Shown: positions 29,039 to 38,045, counted from the stretch's first letter. The stretch: 39,203 nt of DNA from Candidatus Saccharimonadota bacterium (GCA_017455145.1 JAFTBP010000009.1:1-39203), one strand, 5' to 3'. The notes: generated by a model not told the origin, from the sequence alone. Translations and numbers: made by a program.

Positions 29039-32000
29039 ATGGCTTGGATGGATAATTTTATCTCAGCTTCCGACTTTGACTCCATTCGTTTAAGCGTAGC
29101 GTCATCTGACGACATCTTAAACTGGAGCTATGGCGAGGTTCTTAAGCCTGAAACAATTAACTATCGCACTCAGAAGCCAGAACGTGACGGTCTCTTCTGT
29201 GAGCGTATCTTTGGCCCAGTCAAAGATATTAATCCACACGATTCTAAGTTAAAGGGTGTTCGCTCTCGCGAAGCTGCCGTTGATAAAGAGGGAAATCTCG
29301 TCACAAAATCTATTTCTCGTCGTGAGCGTATGGGTCACATTGCCCTCGCCGCACCTGTTGCGCATATTTGGTTTATGCGTGGCACTCCATCTGCTATCTC
29401 TCTACTTCTTAACCTTACCGTTAAGAACATTGAGAAGGTAGTTTACTTTGCATCTTATCTAATTACAGATGCCAAAGATGATGAAATTGCTCAAAAACTA
29501 AACGACCTTGATGCTCAGACTGACGCTGCTCGTCAAGCTATTCGTATTCGCTACGAAGAAGCAGCCAAGGACAAAAACGCTGACGCTAAGGTCCTAGCCG
29601 AGCAAGAGGCTAAAGAACTTGACGATCTTGATAACGATTATCACACCAGGAAAGAAATCTTGACCAGCCTCAAAAAAGGCGCCGTCATTTCCGAGGTTGA
29701 CTATCGTAACCTTGAAATTGAGCACGAAGACTATGCTGACCTTATTGAGGTCCAAATGGGTGCTACTGCCATTAAGAAAATGCTTGACGAAATTGACGTT
29801 GAGCAAATGATTGCAGAGCTTACTGAAGAAGCTGAGAATGCTAAGGGTCAGAAAGAGAAGAAAATCAGCAAACGCCTGAAGCTTATTGAGGGTATGCAAA
29901 CTGCCGGAATTAAGCCATCCGACCTAGTCTTGACTGTTATTCCAGTCATTCCTCCAGACCTTCGCCCAATGATTGCACTTCCTGGCGGCCGCTTTGCTAC
30001 TTCCGATCTTAATGACCTCTATCGCCGCGTTATCAACCGTAACAACCGTTTGAAGAAACTTCTTGACCTTAATGCTCCAGAAGTTATCTGTAGAAACGAA
30101 ATGCGTATGCTTCAGGAAGCCGTTGATGCACTTATTGATAACTCTGCTTCTCACGGCAACCGTACTGCTAACTCTCAGAATGGTAGAAGAAAGCTTAAAT
30201 CCCTCTCTGACCTATTAAAAGGTAAGCAGGGTCGTTTCCGCCAGAACCTTCTTGGTAAACGTGTTGACTATTCTGGTCGTTCCGTAATCGTAGTTGGTCC
30301 AGAACTAAAGCTTAACGAATGTGGCTTGCCAAAACAGATGGCTCTAGAGCTATTTAAGCCATTTGTTATCTCTTGGCTTATGGCTGGCGAACACGCCGCC
30401 AACATCCGTGCCGCTACTCGTATGATTGAAGCCGGCGAAAATATCGTTTGGGATGCTTTGGATGAAGTAATTAAGGGCAAATACGTTCTCTTGAACCGTG
30501 CTCCATCTCTACACCGTCTATCTATTCAGGCCTTCCAGCCAAAGTTGATTGATGGTAAAGCAATCCAGCTTCATCCATTAGTTGCTACTGGTTTCAACGC
30601 CGACTATGATGGTGACCAGATGGCTGTCCACCTACCTTTGTCTAACGAGGCTCAGGCAGAAGCTCGCGAGCTTATGTCTGCTACAAAGAACTTACTCAAG
30701 CCTGCTGACGGCGCTCCTGTTCTTTCTATCTATCAGGACGTCGTGCTTGGTATTTATTACCTCACCTATGACAAGCCTGGTACTGCGACTGACGAAGTCA
30801 AGCCATTTAGCTCTATCTACGAAGCAGAAATGGCTTACGATCAGGGCCTTATTCACTTACAGACCCCAATTCGCGTGTTTGCCAAGAAAGAGATTAGAAA
30901 CACTACCCTAGGTCGCGTTATCTTTAATGAAATCTTGCCAGAAGATTACCCATATGATAACTCTGTCCAGACTTCTAAACAGCTCAAGAAAGTCATGGCT
31001 AACATCTTTGATATGTACGGCGCAGAAACTACGGTTGCTACCGCCGACAAACTAAAGAATCTAGCCTTTGAATACGAGACTATTGCCTCTGTTTCTACCG
31101 CTAAGGACGATTATCCAACTTATCCAGAGATTCAGGACTTCATCGCCGAAGGTGATGCTAAGACTGCTCTTATTCAGGAACAATACGACCAAGGTCTCGT
31201 TACCGAAGAAGAGCGCTACAACCTTACTGTTACTAACTGGCGTGACATTGACAACAAGATCTCTGACTTCTTGAAGAGCAAGCTCTCCGAGATGGATACA
31301 GATATTGCTGTGATGGTTAACTCTGGTGCTCGTGGTAGCATTTCTAACATCAAGCTCGCTTCCGCCGAAATTGGTATTATGGTGGATATTAACAACAACG
31401 AGATTGAGCTTCCAGTTAAATCTTCCTACAAGGAAGGCTTGAACACCCTAGAATCCTTTATTGCTACTCGTGGTGCTCGTCAAGGTCAGGTGTCTACCGC
31501 TCTTCGTACAGCCGACTCCGGTTATCTTACCCGTCGTCTTGTTGACGTTGCTCAGGACGTATTCACTACCGAAGAAGTTGCCGAGGATCCAGGCTTTGAG
31601 GTTAGAAAAGCTGAAGTTAGAGACGCTGGCGTAGAATTCTCCGCTTGGGTTTCTGGACGCTATACCGCTGCCCCTATCCCAGGATATCTTGGCGCAGATG
31701 AGCTCATCACCCCAGAAATTGCTGCTCAGCTAGAAGAGGATGATAAGATTGAGTCTGTTAAGATTCAGTCCATTCTCACTACTACCGCTGTTGATGGTAT
31801 TCCTCAGAAGGCCTATGGTATTGATATGTCTACTCGTGCGCTTGTCGCCCCAAGTCAGCCTGTCGGCGTTATCGCTGCTCAGTCCCTTGGTGAACCTGGT
31901 ACACAGCTTACACTTGATACTAAACACGGTTCTGGTGTGGCAGGTTCCGGTGCTATCGCACGTGGTCTTCCTCGTGTAGAAGAGCTTCTTGAAGCTCGCT

Positions 32001-32866
32001 CTCCAAAGGGTCAAGCTTGGGTTTCTCCAATTGACGGTACTGTAGAAGTTTGGGAAGATAACAACACCTATCTTGTCCAGATTACCCCAGAGGTCGGCGA
32101 GACTACTCGTATTGAACTTGAGGGAAGAAAAGCCAAAGTCAAAGATGGTGCGACCGTTAAAGCTGGCGATGTAATTGCCTCCAAAAAACTTGGCAAAGAA
32201 CCAATCGTCGCTCCATACGACGGCAACGCTCAGCTTGTTGACGACGCAATCATCCTAGTAGGTGGTGCTGGTGCTCCAGCTCGCATTGAAATCCCAGGCG
32301 ACGCAGAACTTATGGTCAAAGGTGGCGACACTGTTAAAGCCGGCGACCGCCTAACTGCTGGTTCTTTGAACCTTCAAGACCTCTTGAAATACAAGGGCAA
32401 AGAAGAAACTGAGCGCTACATTATGAACGACGTTCTAGCTGTGTACGCTGCTCAGGGCCACGAGATTTCAGCAAAACACCTTGAGATTATCGTTCGTCAG
32501 ATGTTCTCTAGAGTGATGATTGATGAATCTGGCGATTCTAATCTCGTCGTAGGCGACATCATCTCTCAGGCTGCTGTAGAAGCCGAGAACAAGCGACTCA
32601 TCGCCGAAGGTAAAGAACCTGCTAAGTACACCCACTTGCTACTTGGCATTACCAAGGTCTCTATCTGGTCCGATTCCTTCCTCTCTGCCGCATCCTTCCA
32701 GGATACGACTCGCGTCCTTATTAACTCCGCCATCTCTGGCCGTGTTGATCACTTACACGGTCTCAAAGAGAACGTGATTATTGGTCGCAAGATTCCTGTA
32801 GGCACCGGTGTTCATCCAATTGATGAGCAAAACGAGCCAACTTCAGACGAAGTTGCCGAGGTCTAA
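29039..32866 (+). CDS. rpoC: DNA-directed RNA polymerase subunit beta', without zinc-binding cysteines
   Basis: Catalytic beta' subunit, 1275 aa. Landmarks: WSYGEVLKPETINYRTQKPE, RRERMGHIALAAPVAHIWF, RQNLLGKRVDYSGRSVIVVG, catalytic loop NADYDGDQMAVH (Tyr where NADFDGD is usual), bridge-helix/trigger-loop region with VNSGARGS and GVIAAQSLGEPGTQLTLDT. Both zinc sites are changed. Residues 63-91, where the CxC..CxxC ribbon should lie, have no Cys. The second site has lost all four (T, P and A at the last three equivalents). Only three Cys remain in the whole protein. The ATG at 29039 has GGAGAGGAG upstream; earlier in-frame Met codons are inside rpoB. Confidence 0.98.
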   Translation: MAWMDNFISASDFDSIRLSVASSDDILNWSYGEVLKPETINYRTQKPERDGLFCERIFGPVKDINPHDSKLKGVRSREAAVDKEGNLVTKSISRRERMGHIALAAPVAHIWFMRGTPSAISLLLNLTVKNIEKVVYFASYLITDAKDDEIAQKLNDLDAQTDAARQAIRIRYEEAAKDKNADAKVLAEQEAKELDDLDNDYHTRKEILTSLKKGAVISEVDYRNLEIEHEDYADLIEVQMGATAIKKMLDEIDVEQMIAELTEEAENAKGQKEKKISKRLKLIEGMQTAGIKPSDLVLTVIPVIPPDLRPMIALPGGRFATSDLNDLYRRVINRNNRLKKLLDLNAPEVICRNEMRMLQEAVDALIDNSASHGNRTANSQNGRRKLKSLSDLLKGKQGRFRQNLLGKRVDYSGRSVIVVGPELKLNECGLPKQMALELFKPFVISWLMAGEHAANIRAATRMIEAGENIVWDALDEVIKGKYVLLNRAPSLHRLSIQAFQPKLIDGKAIQLHPLVATGFNADYDGDQMAVHLPLSNEAQAEARELMSATKNLLKPADGAPVLSIYQDVVLGIYYLTYDKPGTATDEVKPFSSIYEAEMAYDQGLIHLQTPIRVFAKKEIRNTTLGRVIFNEILPEDYPYDNSVQTSKQLKKVMANIFDMYGAETTVATADKLKNLAFEYETIASVSTAKDDYPTYPEIQDFIAEGDAKTALIQEQYDQGLVTEEERYNLTVTNWRDIDNKISDFLKSKLSEMDTDIAVMVNSGARGSISNIKLASAEIGIMVDINNNEIELPVKSSYKEGLNTLESFIATRGARQGQVSTALRTADSGYLTRRLVDVAQDVFTTEEVAEDPGFEVRKAEVRDAGVEFSAWVSGRYTAAPIPGYLGADELITPEIAAQLEEDDKIESVKIQSILTTTAVDGIPQKAYGIDMSTRALVAPSQPVGVIAAQSLGEPGTQLTLDTKHGSGVAGSGAIARGLPRVEELLEARSPKGQAWVSPIDGTVEVWEDNNTYLVQITPEVGETTRIELEGRKAKVKDGATVKAGDVIASKKLGKEPIVAPYDGNAQLVDDAIILVGGAGAPARIEIPGDAELMVKGGDTVKAGDRLTAGSLNLQDLLKYKGKEETERYIMNDVLAVYAAQGHEISAKHLEIIVRQMFSRVMIDESGDSNLVVGDIISQAAVEAENKRLIAEGKEPAKYTHLLLGITKVSIWSDSFLSAASFQDTTRVLINSAISGRVDHLHGLKENVIIGRKIPVGTGVHPIDEQNEPTSDEVAEV

Positions 32867-32880
32867 AGCGAAAACCTAAA

Positions 32881-32909
32881 AAACAAGGGGACTTTCCCCT
32901 TGTTTTTTT
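32881..32909 (+). terminator. Terminator of rpoBC
   Basis: AAACAAGGGGA (32881-32891), loop CTT, TCCCCTTGTTT (32895-32905), then T residues. Confidence 0.9.
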
Positions 32910-32919
32910 GTGCAAAGTA

Positions 32920-32928
32920 TGATAAAAT
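32920..32928 (+). promoter_or_regulatory. Extended -10 promoter of the rplC ribosomal operon
   Basis: TGATAAAAT with -10 TAAAAT at 32923-32928; a weak -35 TTGTTT lies 17 bases upstream, inside the rpoC terminator. Confidence 0.65.
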
Positions 32929-32959
32929 TACCTCGTATATTCTTTTAAGGTGACACTAG

Positions 32960-33060
32960 AAGATAACATACAAGCAACTAGACGATAGGGTAAGCCTAAT
33001 TTAGGAACTGCTCATAAGTCTAGTATCTTGCGTGTTAGGAATACTACCCGGCAAGCCGGG
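32960..33060 (+). promoter_or_regulatory. Long structured leader of the rplC ribosomal operon
   Basis: The leader is about 165 bases. AACATACAAG (about 32965-32974) pairs with CTTGCGTGTT (33027-33036; one mismatch, one G-U), then ACTAGAC (32977-32983) pairs with GTCTAGT (33018-33024), giving a roughly 17-bp arm with a small internal loop. The apical part can form TAGG/CCTA. A second hairpin, CCCGG/CCGGG (33047-33060), follows. The arrangement suits an L4-type autogenous leader as in the S10 operon of E. coli, but the structure is not the same and the ligand is unknown. Confidence 0.55.
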
Positions 33061-33101
33061 AAAGTCCCAGAAAGAATAGAGAAAATAAAGGAAAGGATAA
33101 G

Positions 33102-33713
33102 ATGAAAGTCATCATCGGCACCAAAATTGGTATGACCCAGATCATCGGCGAAGACGGTACAGTTACCCCTGTTACTATCCTTCAAGCCGGCCCAGCTACA
33201 GTGACTCAGGTAAAAACCGTCGAAACCGATGGTTATAACGCTGTACAGCTAGGTTACGGTCAGGGTAAGAACCTGAGCAAGTCGGTATCCGGCCACGTCA
33301 AAAGCGCCGGCATCACTCCAAAAGTTCTCAAAGAGTTCAGAACTGAAGAAACCCCAGAATACAAAACTGGCGACGTTCTTACAGTTGAAAACTTTGAGCT
33401 TGGAGACAAAGTTACAGTAACAGGTACTTCTAAAGGTAAAGGCTTTGCTGGTACTGTTAAGCGCTGGAACTTTAACGAATCAAGAAACACGCACGGTTTT
33501 AAGGGCAATATCCGCCGTGTTGGTTCCATTGGTTCTATGTACCCTCAGAAAGTTTTCAAGGGTAAAAGAATGCCAGGCCGTATGGGCCACGATCAGGTAA
33601 CTGTTAAAAACCTCGTCGTCTCATATATCGACAAAGAACAGAATTTGCTAGGCGTTAAGGGCGCTGTCCCTGGTCCTAACAAAGGTATCGTAACCGTGGA
33701 GGGAAAGGAGTAA
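33102..33713 (+). CDS. rplC: 50S ribosomal protein L3
   Basis: Early assembly protein near the peptidyl transferase centre, 203 aa. Starts MKVIIGTKIGMTQIIGEDG; has the GKGFAGTVKRWNF loop with NESRNTHGFKGN, RVGSIGSMYPQKVFKGK and MPGRMGHDQVTVKNL, the long loop that carries the methylated Gln in E. coli. First gene of the ribosomal run; in most bacteria rpsJ precedes it, but here it is replaced by a promoter and structured leader. Ribosome binding site AAAGGA. Confidence 0.98.
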   Translation: MKVIIGTKIGMTQIIGEDGTVTPVTILQAGPATVTQVKTVETDGYNAVQLGYGQGKNLSKSVSGHVKSAGITPKVLKEFRTEETPEYKTGDVLTVENFELGDKVTVTGTSKGKGFAGTVKRWNFNESRNTHGFKGNIRRVGSIGSMYPQKVFKGKRMPGRMGHDQVTVKNLVVSYIDKEQNLLGVKGAVPGPNKGIVTVEGKE

Positions 33714-33714
33714 T

Positions 33715-34323
33715 ATGGCAGAAACTAAGTTGAACCCAGAAATCTTTGACCTCAAGGTAGAAAATCACGAGCTCATCAAAACAGCTTATGATGCGTACCT
33801 AGCCAACTCTCGCAGCTCTCACGCTAAAACTTTGAAGCGTGGCGAAGTCCGCGGTGGTGGTAAAAAACCTTGGAAACAGAAAGGTACTGGTCGTGCCCGT
33901 TTCGGCTCTACTAGAAACCCTATCTGGCGCCACGGTGGTGTAGCCTTCGGCCGCACCGGTGAAGAAAACTTCACCAAAAATCTTTCTCGCTCTGCAAAGA
34001 AAGTTGCGATTCGTCGCGCTCTCTCTGTTAAGAATGCTGAGAAAGCAGTTATCGTAACAGACAAAGCGCTCAAACAGACCGGCAAGACCAAAGATACCGC
34101 AAAGTATCTTGAGAGTCTAAAACTTAACGGTAAGAATGTTCTCGCTGTTACTCACGAAAAAACTCCTGAGCTGATTCGTATGACCAGCAATATGGCTAAT
34201 CTAAAGCTCGTTCGCGCTACTTATCTTAACGTCTTTGACATTATGAATGCAGACGCTATCGTCTTCACTCCTGAAGCCGTTAAAGATGTAGAGAACTGGC
34301 TTATCGGAAAGGAGGAGGCATAA
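33715..34323 (+). CDS. rplD: 50S ribosomal protein L4
   Basis: Exit-tunnel protein; in E. coli also represses the S10 operon by binding its leader. 202 aa. Shows the tunnel loop KTLKRGEVRGGGKKPWKQKG and TGRARFGSTRNPIWRHGG, then FGRTGEENFTK. One base after the rplC stop. Being next to a structured leader, it is the natural candidate ligand. Confidence 0.98.
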   Translation: MAETKLNPEIFDLKVENHELIKTAYDAYLANSRSSHAKTLKRGEVRGGGKKPWKQKGTGRARFGSTRNPIWRHGGVAFGRTGEENFTKNLSRSAKKVAIRRALSVKNAEKAVIVTDKALKQTGKTKDTAKYLESLKLNGKNVLAVTHEKTPELIRMTSNMANLKLVRATYLNVFDIMNADAIVFTPEAVKDVENWLIGKEEA

Positions 34324-34757
34324 TGGCTAAAGCAGAAACCAAAGCTACTAAGACCAAAGTCAAAAAAGCTGAAGTGAAAAAACCAGTATACATTCCTCGT
34401 GCTACCGAGAAAGCTTACTTTGAGCAGGCTAAGCGTACTTACATCTTTGTTTGTCCGCTAGACGCTTCTAAAGTAGCAATTAAAAAAGCAATTGAAAAAG
34501 AATATATTGTCACTGTTGAAGACGTTCGCGTCTTAACCAGAAAAGGCAAAAAGACTCGTTTCTCTCGCGGTAAGCACGCCTACCCAGGCACCACTTACAG
34601 AAGAGATCACAAGTTCGCCTATGTCACCTTAAAAGAAGGCGATAAAATCGCAGTCTTTGAGGAAGAAAAAGCTTCCTCCGATGCCAAATCTGACAAGAAA
34701 GCCGAGAAAAAGGCTGACAAAAAAGCCGATAAGGCAGAAAAGAAAGGGGATAAGTAA
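34323..34757 (+). CDS. rplW: 50S ribosomal protein L23 with Lys-rich tail
   Basis: Tunnel-exit protein that docks SRP and trigger factor. The core PRATEKAYFEQAKRTYIFVC and ASKVAIKKAIEKEYIVTVED is clear, with the RRDHKFAYVTLKEGDKI strand. At 144 aa it is longer than the usual ~100 because of a Lys/Ala/Asp C-terminal tail (KKAEKKADKKADKAEKKGDK) and an N-terminal Lys-rich extension. Overlaps rplD by one base. Confidence 0.97.
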   Translation: MAKAETKATKTKVKKAEVKKPVYIPRATEKAYFEQAKRTYIFVCPLDASKVAIKKAIEKEYIVTVEDVRVLTRKGKKTRFSRGKHAYPGTTYRRDHKFAYVTLKEGDKIAVFEEEKASSDAKSDKKAEKKADKKADKAEKKGDK

Positions 34758-35593
34758 TGGCTATTAAATCATATCGCCCAACCACCCCTGCACAGCGTGG
34801 TAAAACCACCCAAGATTTTGACCAGATTACTACTTCTAAGCCAATGAAATCTCTTCTTAAGGCTAAGAAACAACAGGCTGGTAAGAACAACCAGGGTCGT
34901 ATTACCGTACGTCACCGTGGTGGCGGCGTCAAGCGTCATTATCGCTTGCTCACCCACAATCTTCCAAAAGATCTTAAACTTACCGTTATGGAAATTGAGT
35001 ACGATCCTAACCGTTCTGCTCGTATTGCTAGAGTTAAAGATCAAAACGGCGTCTACTACTATGTAGTAGCCGACCAGAATATGACAAAAGGCTCTACCTT
35101 TACTACTGGTGACGAAGTTGCCGTAGAGAGTTCTAACCGTTTGCCACTAGAAAACATCCCAGTTGGTACATTTGTCTATGCTATTGAATTGACCCCAGGT
35201 CGTGGTGCCCAGATGGTCCGCGCAGCTGGTACGTCTGCTCAGCTTATGGCAAAAGAAGACGGCTATGCCACTCTTAAAATGCCATCTGGCGAATTTAGAA
35301 AAGTATTAAGTACTTGCCAAGCATCCGTTGGTGTCGTTGGTAACCTCCAACACCAGAACGTTAAAATCGGTGCCGCTGGCCGCACTCGCAGAAAAGGCAT
35401 TCGCCCAACTGTTCGCGGTGTCGTTATGAACGCAACCGACCACCCACACGGTGGTGGTGACGGCGGTCGTCACGGTTCTGGTAAAGCCCCTCGCACTCCT
35501 TGGGGTCAGCTAACTCTTGGCTATCGTACTCGTCATAACAAGAAAACCGATAAGATGATCGTGCGTAGTCGCCACGAAGGAAAGAGGAAATAA
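34757..35593 (+). CDS. rplB: 50S ribosomal protein L2
   Basis: Large protein of the peptidyl transferase region, 278 aa. Start AIKSYRPTTPAQRGKTTQDF; GRITVRHRGGGVKRHYRL; the conserved C-terminal loop VVMNATDHPHGGGDGGRHGS with the functionally important His; end MIVRSRHEGKRK. Overlaps rplW by one base. Confidence 0.98.
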   Translation: MAIKSYRPTTPAQRGKTTQDFDQITTSKPMKSLLKAKKQQAGKNNQGRITVRHRGGGVKRHYRLLTHNLPKDLKLTVMEIEYDPNRSARIARVKDQNGVYYYVVADQNMTKGSTFTTGDEVAVESSNRLPLENIPVGTFVYAIELTPGRGAQMVRAAGTSAQLMAKEDGYATLKMPSGEFRKVLSTCQASVGVVGNLQHQNVKIGAAGRTRRKGIRPTVRGVVMNATDHPHGGGDGGRHGSGKAPRTPWGQLTLGYRTRHNKKTDKMIVRSRHEGKRK

Positions 35594-35596
35594 TCT

Positions 35597-35890
35597 ATGA
35601 GTAGAAGTCTTAAGAAAGGACCTTTTGTAGATTATAAACTACAAAAGAAGATCGAAGCTTTAAGCAGTGACGATCGTACCGTTATCAAGACTTGGGCACG
35701 TCAGTCTACCATCTCTCCAGAAATGGTCGGCAGAACTATTGCTGTTCACAATGGCAAAGTCCACGTCCCAGTCTTTGTTAGCGAAAATATGGTTGGACAC
35801 AAACTCGGTGAGTTTGCTCCAACTCGTAAATTCCGCCGTCACGGTGGTAAGAAAGCGGCTGAAGCTGCCGCTGCGAAAGGAGCCGCATAA
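35597..35890 (+). CDS. rpsS: 30S ribosomal protein S19
   Basis: 30S head protein next to S13. 97 aa. Starts [60 protein letters not shown]; then a short Ala-rich tail. Overlaps rplV by one base. Confidence 0.98.
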   Translation: MSRSLKKGPFVDYKLQKKIEALSSDDRTVIKTWARQSTISPEMVGRTIAVHNGKVHVPVFVSENMVGHKLGEFAPTRKFRRHGGKKAAEAAAAKGAA

Positions 35891-36285
35891 TGTCTGAGAC
35901 TCATTTCGCACACGCATATATTAAAGGCGTAGACAGTATGCCAAGAAAAGCTGGCGTTGTTGCTAGCCTCGTTCGCGACCGTTACGTTGCTGATGCTCTA
36001 GTTATTCTAGAAAACACTCCACGTCGCGCCGCACGCGCTGTCAAAAAAGCTATTGAATCTGCAAACGCTAACTTGTTAAATACTGGCGTTTCTATTGATC
36101 CAAAAACTATTCGTATCGCAAGAATCTCTGTCACTGCTGGCACTCGCATCAGGAGATACGTTCCAGCCTCTCGTGGCCGCGCTCTTCCATACGAAAAAGT
36201 TTCTTCTAACATTTTTGTAGAAGTAGCTGGAGAAGAAAAAGCTAAAAAACCAGCAGAAAAAGCTGTAAAGAAGGAGGAAAAGTAA
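35890..36285 (+). CDS. rplV: 50S ribosomal protein L22 with Lys-rich tail
   Basis: Tunnel protein, 131 aa. Contains MPRKAGVVASLVRDRYVADA, TPRRAARAVKKAIESANANL and the beta-hairpin loop ending RRYVPASRGRALPYEK; then a Lys/Ala tail (KKPAEKAVKKEEK). Overlaps rpsC by one base. Confidence 0.97.
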   Translation: MSETHFAHAYIKGVDSMPRKAGVVASLVRDRYVADALVILENTPRRAARAVKKAIESANANLLNTGVSIDPKTIRIARISVTAGTRIRRYVPASRGRALPYEKVSSNIFVEVAGEEKAKKPAEKAVKKEEK

Positions 36286-36911
36286 TGGGACAGAAAGTTA
36301 ACCCAGTATCTTACCGTCTTCAAATCAGCAAAGATTGGTCTTCTAAATGGTTTACCAAAAAAGCCGATTTCAAGACCTGGCTGGTTGAAGATACTAAGAT
36401 CCGCGAGACTATTGAAAACCGTTTCAAATCTCGCCCAACTATCGCAAAAATTAACATTGAGAGAAGTTCTAACCTTACCACTATTACCATCTTGACCGCC
36501 AAAGCTGGTGCCGTCATCGGTAAACAGGGCGCAGGTATCAACGAACTAAAGAAAGAGCTTGAGAAATTCGTTTCTCAGCCTATCCGCATCAATGTTGAAG
36601 AAATCAAAAAACCAGAGTTAAACGCTAAACTCGTTGCAGAAAACATCGGTTTTCAGCTCGGCAAGCGTATGAACTTCCGTCGCGCAGTTAAAATGGCTTG
36701 CCAGTCTACTATGGCTGCAGGCGCCAAAGGTGTTCGCATTGAGGTTGCCGGTCGTCTTAACGGTGCAGAAATGTCTCGTCGTGAGAAGTTTATTGAGGGC
36801 TCTGTTCCTCTACATACTCTTCGTGCAGACATTGATTTCTACTGCCACCACGCTCCAACAACCGCTGGTATCGTTGGTGTAAAGGTCTGGATTTATAAGG
36901 GGGAGAAATAA
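36285..36911 (+). CDS. rpsC: 30S ribosomal protein S3
   Basis: 30S head protein with an RNA-binding KH domain at the mRNA entry. 208 aa. Starts GQKVNPVSYRLQISKDWSSK; KH motif AGAVIGKQGAGINELKKEL; C-terminal AGRLNGAEMSRREKFIEGSV and HHAPTTAGIVGVKVWIYKGE. Confidence 0.98.
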   Translation: MGQKVNPVSYRLQISKDWSSKWFTKKADFKTWLVEDTKIRETIENRFKSRPTIAKINIERSSNLTTITILTAKAGAVIGKQGAGINELKKELEKFVSQPIRINVEEIKKPELNAKLVAENIGFQLGKRMNFRRAVKMACQSTMAAGAKGVRIEVAGRLNGAEMSRREKFIEGSVPLHTLRADIDFYCHHAPTTAGIVGVKVWIYKGEK

Positions 36912-36913
36912 TT

Positions 36914-37333
36914 ATGGCAATGTTACTACCAAAGAAAACCGCACACCGCAAGGTTCGTATCGGCAAAAACAATGGTATTGCTACTCGTTGTAATACTGTT
37001 GACTTCGGCGACTACGGTCTAATGTCTCTTGATAATGAGCGTATCAACTCTCGTCAGATTGAGGCAGCCCGTCAAGCCATCAACCGTTACGTTAAACGTG
37101 GTGGTAAAGTCTGGATTCGTATCTTCCCACACACCCCTGTTACCAAGAAACCTCTTGACGTAAAAATGGGTGGTGGTAAAGGCGAACCACAGTTCTTTGC
37201 TGCTAAGGTTAAAGCTGGTACTGTGATGTTTGAAATCGCAGATGTAACCGACGAACAGGCTAAAGAAGCGCTTCGTCTTGCATCTCACAAACTTCCAGTC
37301 CGCTGTAAGATTATTAAGAAAGAGGAGTTCTAA
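36914..37333 (+). CDS. rplP: 50S ribosomal protein L16
   Basis: 50S protein near the A-site tRNA. 139 aa. Starts AMLLPKKTAHRKVRIGKNNG; INRYVKRGGKVWIRIFPHTP; VKMGGGKGEPQFFAAKVKAG; SHKLPVRCKIIKKEE. rpmC (L29) should follow but is absent; rpsQ starts after one base. Confidence 0.98.
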   Translation: MAMLLPKKTAHRKVRIGKNNGIATRCNTVDFGDYGLMSLDNERINSRQIEAARQAINRYVKRGGKVWIRIFPHTPVTKKPLDVKMGGGKGEPQFFAAKVKAGTVMFEIADVTDEQAKEALRLASHKLPVRCKIIKKEEF

Positions 37334-37334
37334 T

Positions 37335-37673
37335 ATGGCCAAATCACTTATCGGTATCGTTTCTTCCGACAAGCGCGATAAGACCATTACGGTCTCCATC
37401 GCAAGTCGCGAAACTCACCCTCTCTATCGTAAGCAGTACACCAAAACTCGTAAATACACTGCCCATGATGAGAAAAATCAAGCAAAAGTCGGCGATAAAG
37501 TCGAAATCGTCGCTTGCCGTCCATTCTCCAAGACTGTTTGCTACAATCTAGTAAAGATTCTTGAGAAGTCTCACGGCACCATCGCTCTAAAAGAAGATGT
37601 AACAGAAGTTGAAATGCCAGAAAAAATTGGCGCAGATGAGATTTCTGCTAATTCTGAAGGAGCAGAGGAGTAA
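37335..37673 (+). CDS. rpsQ: 30S ribosomal protein S17
   Basis: 30S body protein with an OB fold. 112 aa: [40 protein letters not shown], then [20 protein letters not shown], and an acidic C-terminal extension of about 30 residues ([20 protein letters not shown]). The ATG at 37335 has AGGAG upstream; an earlier in-frame ATG is inside rplP. Confidence 0.97.
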   Translation: MAKSLIGIVSSDKRDKTITVSIASRETHPLYRKQYTKTRKYTAHDEKNQAKVGDKVEIVACRPFSKTVCYNLVKILEKSHGTIALKEDVTEVEMPEKIGADEISANSEGAEE

Positions 37674-37675
37674 AT

Positions 37676-38044
37676 ATGATCCAACAGGAAACTAGATTAA
37701 AAGTCGCTGACAACAGTGGCGCCAAAGAGCTTGGCGTAATCCGGGTCCTAGGTGGTACTCGTGCTAGATACGCACGGGTTGGCGATATTGTTACCGCCAG
37801 CGTCAAAGACGCATCTCCTACCGGTGGTGTCAAGAAAAAAGCCGTTGTTCGTGCAGTAATTGTTAGAACCCGTGGCCAGATTCGCCGTCCAGATGGCTCT
37901 ACCATCCGCTTTGACGACAATGCCGCAGTTCTCATTAATGATGACAAAACCCCTAAAGGTACACGTGTTTTCGGGCCAGTCCCTCGCGAGCTACGTGAAC
38001 GTGGTTTTTCCAAGATTATCAGCTTAGCACCGGAGGTACTATAA
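37676..38044 (+). CDS. rplN: 50S ribosomal protein L14
   Basis: Intersubunit-bridge protein and RsfS docking site. 122 aa, usual length. Starts [80 protein letters not shown]. Confidence 0.98.
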   Translation: MIQQETRLKVADNSGAKELGVIRVLGGTRARYARVGDIVTASVKDASPTGGVKKKAVVRAVIVRTRGQIRRPDGSTIRFDDNAAVLINDDKTPKGTRVFGPVPRELRERGFSKIISLAPEVL

Positions 38045-38045
38045 T

